Assembly: GCF_001659605.2 (NCBI RefSeq) | Contig: NC_035162.2 | Location: 24,718,161 to 24,782,160 of the forward strand | Length of the DNA: 64,000 nucleotides | Source: Manihot esculenta | Lineage: Eukaryota > Streptophyta > Magnoliopsida > Malpighiales > Euphorbiaceae | Reading direction: 5' to 3' | Shown: piece by piece, positions 56,501 through 64,000 of the stretch | How positions within the stretch are numbered: position 1 is the stretch's first letter | How the letters are laid out: every line of letters begins with the position of its first letter | The notes under the pieces: generated by a model | The model's input: only the letters and a program-made list of their open reading frames with translations | Told to the model about the DNA's origin: nothing | Database searches by the model: none | Made by a program: the position numbers and the translations under genes

Positions 56501-59500
56501 TTTCTCTTAATCTAAGATCATCAATTATCTTTCTAATTCTATGCATTTATATCTCATAAAATTTGAGTTATGTATCTTTGTTTTACTTATTTGTTAAATA
56601 AATAATATTAGATGTCAAGTTCTTTTTGTCAAATTTGGAGTACAAAGAATTATTTTTTACTATCCATGCCAACTATATTGTTATTTTTGCTATAAATTAA
56701 TTGTTGTTAAAGATGCTTAGCAATGATGGATTTAATGTCTTTATTTGATGTACTAATGCTTATTATTTGATTGGGTATCTTAGTTATACTCATAACTTTA
56801 AATATCTTCTAATTTTAGGAGTTATACAAATTTTTTTATAAAAAATTGTGTAATGATAGGCGTTACCGTTACATTACGACCGGCCATTACAAGCCTATTT
56901 CTCTCGCCTGTGACTGCAACCACGACTGTAAACGTGGCCACAACTGCAATTTAAATCCATGGGCATTACAACACTCGGTCAACACCAAGATTCTCGTACA
57001 ACGCATAGCTTAAATGATTACCCTTTCATTTAGCTAGTCCAAATATCAACATATATGTTTTCCAGATAACACGTGTTCTAATTAATTACTCTTTCATGTT
57101 TGTTTCACCCCAAGATTTTTCTGTTATTTTACATACCTTAACTGACAGAAAGAAGCATATATCTACCAGAAATGAAAACAAGGCATTGTACTGGCTCATT
57201 CATTGCCAAATGTAAAAGAAAACTATACCTGAATATGATGATCTGATCAGGTTTTCTTTTCCCTGAACTAGTATAGAAGTCCAACAGAAGCTCCCTGGAA
57301 AAGGTTGAAAAAAGAAAAACACATCAAAAAGGCATTCTACAAAAAGTTCAAGGTCAAAATTACAACTCTGACAATCTCTTGAGCATGGCATTCTATAATC
57401 AGAAAAAAGATTATAAGTTCCATTTCACCTAATCATTCCTTCATCATCGGTCTCAGATACCCTTTTAAACAGAGAGTCGATCATTTCAACCTTTGGAGAC
57501 TGTGTACGGACAGATGCCCTGTAACGAGAAATCAATGGCCACTGCCTGGAACTGACCACCTACATGAGAAAGAATTTTACAGTAAGTCTAAAGCTTAATT
57601 TCTCAAAGCATTCCTTCAGTCTGAAGTATAAGCAGTGACTAACAATAACAATACAGTACCGCAGCAATCGATGGGACATCAGAATGCCCAGGAGAGCCAT
57701 GTGACACATCCATCCCAAGGATAATTGTAGGAACCTTAGAAACCAAAGGGATAGAAGGTGTTTGCTCCACTGCTAACAAAGTATTTAACCCGCCAAGCTG
57801 CATAAATTCAAGAATATTGATAAATTTATAGGCAGGCCCTCAAAAATGTCCCAGAAAGAAAGCTTTACATACCAGAAGCGGGTTTGAAGAAAGCAAAGTT
57901 CCTAAAAGATCAAGAGAAAACACAAATATCACCTTTGCATTGATCTTCAAGAGAAGATTTGTAAGATACTGGTCATTGACCCTCTGCGGAGCCAAGCACT
58001 GATTGAAAATTCCAAACTCAGAAAGATTTTTCTTCTTCCAAGGACCTTGGAGATTGAAATGACTTTCGGTAAATAGAAGAAATGCCCAAAAGGATAGTCA
58101 TATTGAAAATGGACAAGATCAAATCACTAACCATATATGTCAGAGTTTTTCCTCTCTGGGAGTAAGCACAAAAGAAACTTCGGTGCACCAGGGAGCTTAG
58201 ACTGAATCTCCTCAAACATTTTCTCCACTCTTACTGTAGGTGGGGCTCGTCTAAGCTGGGGGCTCTCCTCAAATACATCGAAAGGAGGCTCTACGGACTA
58301 GAAAACACAACAAAAAGAAAAAAATTTAGTTGCTAGGTTATTCATGTTAACAATTAACACAAAATGGGCCAACTTAAAATTTTCATTATTTGCTAGGTTA
58401 CACATGTTAATAAGTTAACACAAAATGGGGCAACTTACAATTCCTTTCATCTCCGCGCATCTTGTCAGATCTCGTACCAGGTTACGAACATCACAACGTG
58501 CTGAAAAGTTCACAACAGCCCATCTCTCTATCTTACATGGTTCCACAAGTCTCTGTAAAACAAATACATGCTAAAGTCAGAAAAGAAAGAAAATGCATGC
58601 TAAAATCAGAAAAGAAAGAAATCCATAGTCAAAAAGCAGAGGGAACAAAACCTTATTATTAAGGTTCCAGCGCCCATTTCGGGGAAAGAAATCCTCACCA
58701 TTGCCCACTTTTAGCTGCCAAGGAGCAACCCAGAAGTCAATGGTAAACTTTATACCAGACTTCAAATTATAGAAACACAACTCATGGTTTAACTGACCAA
58801 AATGGCACAAACAAGTTAGACATATACCCTTGGTGCTGGCAAAACACGCCCATCAACTTGGGCAAAACTATTACTTATAGAAATCCCACATGATCTTAGC
58901 AGAGGTTCAGCATCATATTTGCTATTTTTCAGAGCCTGCAACAACAGTAATAATGACTATATATTTATAAAGGTCAAAAAATGATACAAGACAGAAAAAT
59001 TCATGGAAAACACCAACATTTGATAATGTACTCATCCTTTCTTGTGGTTTTTGTCTTGATCTCTCCACCAAAGAAGCTCTTTGGTGCGTATTAAGTGCTT
59101 TTGTATAACGTTGCAGGGAAACCAAATCACAAAGCTAAAAGAAACCAATTAGCAAAAGAAACATTATCCACCATAACAGGAGTTAATGTACATGCAGACT
59201 GAAGAACACATTAAATGGCTCACTTCAATTGGAATATAAGTAGGACGCTTTGGCTTGCCAACGTTGATGCATGGCAAATCCGCAGAATACCTCAATTCTA
59301 TACGGCGGTGATTAACAAAATATTCGTAAACAGTTAACTCAAGAGGTTCGCCATCCCCACTTTTTTGCTTTAGTTGAAAGCTACAAAAAGGAATACAACA
59401 TAGCATGCAAGCAGTTCAAAGTAAAAGGCATTAAGAGCACAATATAGTATGCATTTTTTTTTCCAAAAAATAACGGCATTACGTTTGCTCGCTGCAAGGT

Positions 59501-60851
59501 TTCTCACTCAGACCAGTTATCCTGTACTCTTGATTGGACGGCCTAGCCTTGATCCTCAGATTTTTTAAAGTTCGTTTTGCCTGTCAAGAGAACAAGGAAT
59601 CAAGTCCCCAAAAGTGAAAAAGAAAAACAAAATGACACTGACAGCAATATACACGACGTTCTCTTACCTTTGCCCAGTCAAGTTGAAAGGGGTCTCTCGC
59701 ATTTTGGTTGGCAATTAGAAAGTCCACAACAGGACCAGGCTGAATTATCATGGTTGTAGATACATCTAAACAGAAAGGCAACAAACTCAAGAAAAATTTC
59801 TAAAATTTAAACGTCATAGCACAGTAGTTGAACATTGCTACCAATATTCAGAGACAAGCCGCCCTGAGTGGTTCTAAAACTTGAATGAAACCCTCTACAG
59901 CCGAGAACACCACCCCCAACATCTGCGAAATTCCTTGGATCATTATGAAAAAAGTTCTGGCGAACAAGGAGGCAGCCCCTGCAGTAATAGACAATTGAAA
60001 AACCGTCAAAAATCAGATGGATGGGGAAATTAAAAAGAGAGACAAAGGGAGGAAGGGAGAGAGAGAAATGTCGAAATTACTGTTTAGCTGCATGCTGACG
60101 CAATATAATATCCAGTACCCTAATCGCTTCTTGAGAGTTCTCCGACTCCTGTCCCCGAAGTGCATTTGCAATAGCTTGCATGGGTATTTTAGCAGCAAAA
60201 CTGATCTCTACTTTGAATGTTTTAGACTGATATGGTCGTCGTAACCTCTTTCGATCACTCTGATTTGGACTGCCATGGTCTTCGGGGCTTGCATTTCCGT
60301 TGCTTCTGTTAGACGAGATGTCCTCAAGAACCACAGTAAACTCGAGCTTGTTGCGCGGAAGAGAACCAACAGTGAATAAGCTCTTCTCCCCATCATATGC
60401 AAATTGCTTTCCATCTAACTCAGAATCGTAAGTTTCCTGCACTCGATCAATAACCTTCCTTCCAATGCCTTTTCCATCAACAGGACGACCATCTTCATAA
60501 AAGAGAGCAACCTGTTTTCAACAAAATACCCAAAACTGAAGCTACAATTTACCACATACCGAAGCATGCATTAAAAAAAACTTAAAACTGAGGCAAAGAA
60601 ATGCAATTTACACTGTAATGGAAGAAATAGCCCTCAACATTAGTCACATTCACTTTGAAGTGGTTAGTAACAAGTGGAATCTTCTGCCCTTTCGATCCAA
60701 GACCACGCCTAGCTATCGGAACCCTAACAGCCTTCTTCTTCACCGGCTCAGGCTCTACCCTGAGAGGAACAACATCCGGCGGAACAAGCGGTGGAGGAGG
60801 AGGCAAGTCCTGATGCGAACCATTTTTATCTGGCTCAAACGAGTCCATCAC
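53578..60851 (-). CDS. AGO4: ARGONAUTE4-clade protein
   Basis: Twenty-one coding exons, all GT-AG: 60612-60851, 60081-60511, 59842-59978, 59668-59765, 59483-59580, 59224-59380, 59018-59134, 58828-58935, 58652-58714, 58439-58552, 58132-58297, 57933-58045, 57660-57797, 57429-57559, 57229-57294, 55694-55757, 55487-55598, 55332-55405, 54112-54206, 53977-54008, 53578-53753. They sum to 2,730 nt, 909 aa plus stop. Proline-rich N-terminus; ArgoN and linker to about 270; PAZ about 270-400; MID and PIWI about 480-890. The slicer tetrad is visible: Asp644 (GMDVSHG), Glu685, Asp727 (RDGVSESQF) and His816 (PTHYHVL). The C-terminus is NSMFFC, as in AGO4/6/9. Family role: binds 24-nt siRNAs in the nucleus and directs DNA methylation. 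The second Met is an alternative start. Introns 15 (1,471 bp) and 18 (1,125 bp) are unusually long for this gene. AGO9-like identity is not excluded. Confidence 0.95.
55758..57228 (-). other. Long intron 15 of AGO4 with inserted repeat-like DNA
   Basis: 1,471 bp. The part at about 56220-56960 has GTAATGG and CCATTAC words in both orientations and a GC-richer right end (GGCGTTACCGTTACATTACGACC), which suggests a decayed inverted-repeat transposon, but I could not fix its ends. Confidence 0.4.
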
Positions 60852-61300
60852 TTCTTAGAATTCAGAGTAGAAATAAGTCAGCGGTGGCGGCAGCAGTGGC
60901 GGAGAGGTCGTCGTCGCCGGCGAGAACCAGCTTGACCGGAATCTTTCTCTCTCTAATCTAACTCTCTGAGAGGCTTGTGAATAGATTTCTTCTGCTCACT
61001 GAATCTGCTTACGGTAGTATGAGAAAATGACGATGAGAGGATTAAATATCGTCAACCAAAATTTTATGACTTAGATCCAACGGCCATCAGGAGAAAAAGC
61101 CTAAGATCCTACTGTCGACATGAATCAATGAGGATTGATGGCTTGGATTACACAATACATTAAAAAAAAAAAAAAACCTTAAACCAACGGTTGAGATGAA
61201 AAGGCTCTTGTTCCGTTAAGGAGACAGGAGTTTTGAATACCCGTCCGCTTCTCACAGTTATTTATCCGGTGCATCGCAAATGAATGTATTATGCTATTTC
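60852..61300 (-). promoter_or_regulatory. AGO4 5' UTR and promoter region
   Basis: A pyrimidine-rich (on plus) CTCTCTCTAATCTAACTCTCTG stretch near 60945-60970 is likely leader sequence. No clear TATA box; start site undetermined. Confidence 0.4.
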
Positions 61301-64000
61301 CTATAATCATGACCGCCACTATGTTTTGATTTCTTAAAAGGTCCAATAAATGGATGGTTGCGAATAATTCAAGTGTGTTGTTCAGTCACCAAAGTGTACG
61401 GTTGGATGGCATTATCAGCAGTTATGTCATGCCTCGATTGTCTCGTACACTTCTACTTGGGATATTGTGATCCTGCACTCTTGTTCTCCACTTTCCTGAA
61501 TTGACGATTTTGGGTCCTATCAAATTCCATGGGAAGTGCAAGGATGTCATCTGGTGAAGGGTATCTTCGTAAAAGGACAAGGACAGGGAAGGGAGATACA
61601 AGAAAGTAAAGTTATTTTATTAATTTTATGCAGACAGATATCAACTACTTTTAAGATGTTATTGTAAGTTATCATACTATTATCATCGGTTATCTATTTT
61701 ATAAAATTACTATTATTTTTAATTTTAATATTATTTTAAATACCAACACAAATTAATATGATTATTTATCATATTAGCCGTATTTTATACTAATTTTAAA
61801 ATTTAATATGTGCTTTCTCGCTTTATTTGTAATATCCTTCAGTACAAAACTTAGGGTCTTAGACTTAAATGTAAAGAGAGAGTCTCTTAGTCTGAAATAA
61901 TAAGACCTTCTTTATTTATATATATATTTTATATAATAATATGAATCTTAAAAAATATATATATATTTAATAATTTATCGGTGTAAGAGTTTTTTTCACT
62001 ATATTTATTCACATGAATTAAAAAATAATAGTTATTTTATTTAAAAGATAAAATTTTCTATTAATTTTCTAATAATAGTAAAATAAAATGAGAACATTAA
62101 ATTTTATTAATAATAATGAAATCATATCTAATAACATATTATATTATTTGAATTAAATGTTAAGAAATTGTTTGAATTTTTATTAAAAAATAAATAATTA
62201 ATGTAAAATTACGTTTAAAAAAATTAAATAAAATTATAATAATTAATTTATACATTAATTATAATATATAAATAAAAAATTAATAATATTTTACAACATT
62301 TAAAAATATAAAGATGAATAAAAATTATAAAATAAAAGTGGTATAATTTTAAAAATTTATATTAATATTACTAATTTAATAAAAAATCAGATTATAATGA
62401 TATTGTATTATTTTATTAATTTAGACAATAAAAAAAATTTCCATTTTCATTATTTTTTTCTCCATTTTGTGAATTATTTTCCTTTATTTATCTCTTTGTA
62501 CCATTATTTTTTTTGAAAATTTAAATAATTTTAAATTTTAAAATTGTATTTTTCAATAAAAAAGAGAAAATAAACAAATTAGCTCACAATCACAAAGTTG
62601 CCAGAATAACCAACACCATAAAAATCACGAAATAATTAGCTTCAGGTAGTTTGGGAAGAAAATGAACTTACTGAATCAATTCCATTAGCAAGAGACCCTA
62701 AGCAATTAGCAGAGTTAGCCTCGGGTCAAATGTATTATGGCAAAAAGAAGAAAGTTTATGTATACCAGCTTGGATCAACCTTATACTATAAAAAAAAATG
62801 GTAAAATAGTGACTAAATAATTCTAGTCGCTAAATAGTAACCAATCAACTATCAAATTGCAACACTAGACATAAAGAGACTTTTATTTAAAAAATAATTT
62901 AGCGATCAATTTTTAGTTACTATTTGATTGATAAATAGCGATAAAATACCAAATGGTTGCTAAGTATGGCGGAATAAGTGGTGCATAATATCGACGATTA
63001 ATTGTAGTTATATATTTATGGTAAGAGTATGATATCATATTTAGCGACTAATTAGTAACTATTATGGCATCCAATTAGCAACCAAATAGCCGCCATTACT
63101 TTAATTGCCATTCTTTTTAAATATTCTCTATAATATAAAGTATGGATTTCCACGCACATTGTAGAATTTGCAATTGATTTTGGATGATTGATTTACACAT
63201 TTGCTCTTCAAATCTTTCACCAATCCTTTCTTCAAATAGGTTCTCAGTTATCTTTTTCTCCCTTCGTTGTACAAATGTCATCCTTGCTCTGCATTCATCT
63301 CCAAAACGACACTATTTCTCTTTATTCTTTATCCTCTTGCTTGGTGTTTCTTTTGTCTTTCCATCATTTCTCTAGGGTAGCTATCGTTCACTGGTATTCG
63401 ACGCTACCTTCTCATACTTCACTGGTATTCGACGCCACCTTCTCATACTTCAAATAGGAGAGTTATGTTGCTTTGGTTCCAGCTTTGATTTTATTTACAT
63501 TAGCATCAACGACATCTACAATATATAAATCGTGTCTCTACCTTTTCTCTTGATAACTTTAGGGATTTCACTACCATGAGCACCGGCAACATCTCTAACC
63601 CTTAGATCATGTCTTCGCCTCATCTTTTGATGCGATAAGATTTAGATCTTCCTCTGTTAATGCATATCTAAAATGGTATACCTTTTGAAGTTGAGCCCAA
63701 TGAAGGATTTTACATTTTTTATTTTCATTTTAATCTAATTAATTTTTTAGATATGGTGTCGTCAATTTTTTGTTTGAGTTCATTTATGTCCTGTATTTTT
63801 GCTTCAATGTATGGAGTTAATAGTTATTTAGATCTAGGTTTTACTAATTTAAAATAAAGTATGGATTCTCACAAGCCCTCTCTGTCTCACTTGCTCACTC
63901 TATTTTTGTAAAAAGTATCAAAATGCTTGTGTGAAAAGGGAGAGAAAGGACCCGATAAATAAAAAATGACAATATTTTTTTGTTCACTATGGCTTTAATT
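61301..64000. other. AT-rich intergenic DNA to the window end
   Basis: No supported gene. 62815-63090 repeats TAGTCGCTA / TAGCGACTA / GGTTGCTAA words in both orientations, as in subterminal regions of DNA transposons. At about 63382-63450 a 32-bp unit with CACTGGTATTCGACGC is duplicated in tandem. Confidence 0.5.

Noticed and set aside
63184..63457. Plus-strand frames of 63 and 89 codons near the window end
   Set aside because: Low-complexity, partly made of a 32-bp tandem duplication, no domain or splice context.

Overview
This is nuclear DNA of a flowering plant, most likely a eudicot. The evidence is three plant genes (two with canonical GT-AG introns), a large load of plant LTR retrotransposons, and AT-rich intergenic DNA. 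The gene set would fit a woody eudicot such as one of the Euphorbiaceae, but I could not test that and hold it only loosely.

Layout. 1-18170 is a nest of Ty3/Gypsy chromovirus (Tekay/Del-like) elements on the minus strand. Element 2 (about 6830-18170) is the host. Element 1 (from beyond the left edge to 6829) sits inside element 2's 3' LTR. A family solo LTR (9465-11446, TSD TGGAT) sits inside element 2's integrase. Another solo LTR (5360-6570, TSD TGGCC) sits in opposite orientation inside element 1's 5' LTR. Element 2 itself interrupts the gag of a third, older Gypsy element (18171-19970), which also carries a 539-bp TRIM (18371-18909). 22152-24566 (minus) is an intact intronless G-type lectin receptor kinase. 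25988-27310 is a deleted Copia element. 30421-35625 is a fourth Gypsy element whose integrase is split between strands. 36605-38047 is a shrunken non-autonomous element. 38918-39248 is a Tourist-like MITE just upstream of a six-exon CBS-domain gene (CBSX3-like, plus strand, CDS 40002-41622). 44082-50460 is a young, structurally complete non-autonomous LTR element (LARD type, TSD CATGG) with three kinds of tandem array and no visible gag-pol. 51301-51806 is a related solo LTR (TSD AGTTC). 53578-60851 (minus) is a complete 21-exon ARGONAUTE4-type gene (909 aa by my splice model). 60852-64000 is AT-rich intergenic DNA.

The three host genes are not an operon or obvious pathway: an apoplast-facing receptor kinase, a probable mitochondrial CBS regulator and a nuclear small-RNA effector. 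The one conceptual link is that AGO4 proteins act in RNA-directed DNA methylation, which silences elements like those filling the rest of the window. The most unusual observations are the strand-split integrase flanked by inverted copies of a 5-bp motif, the array-filled LARD with its shrunken relative, and the self-nesting of one chromovirus family.
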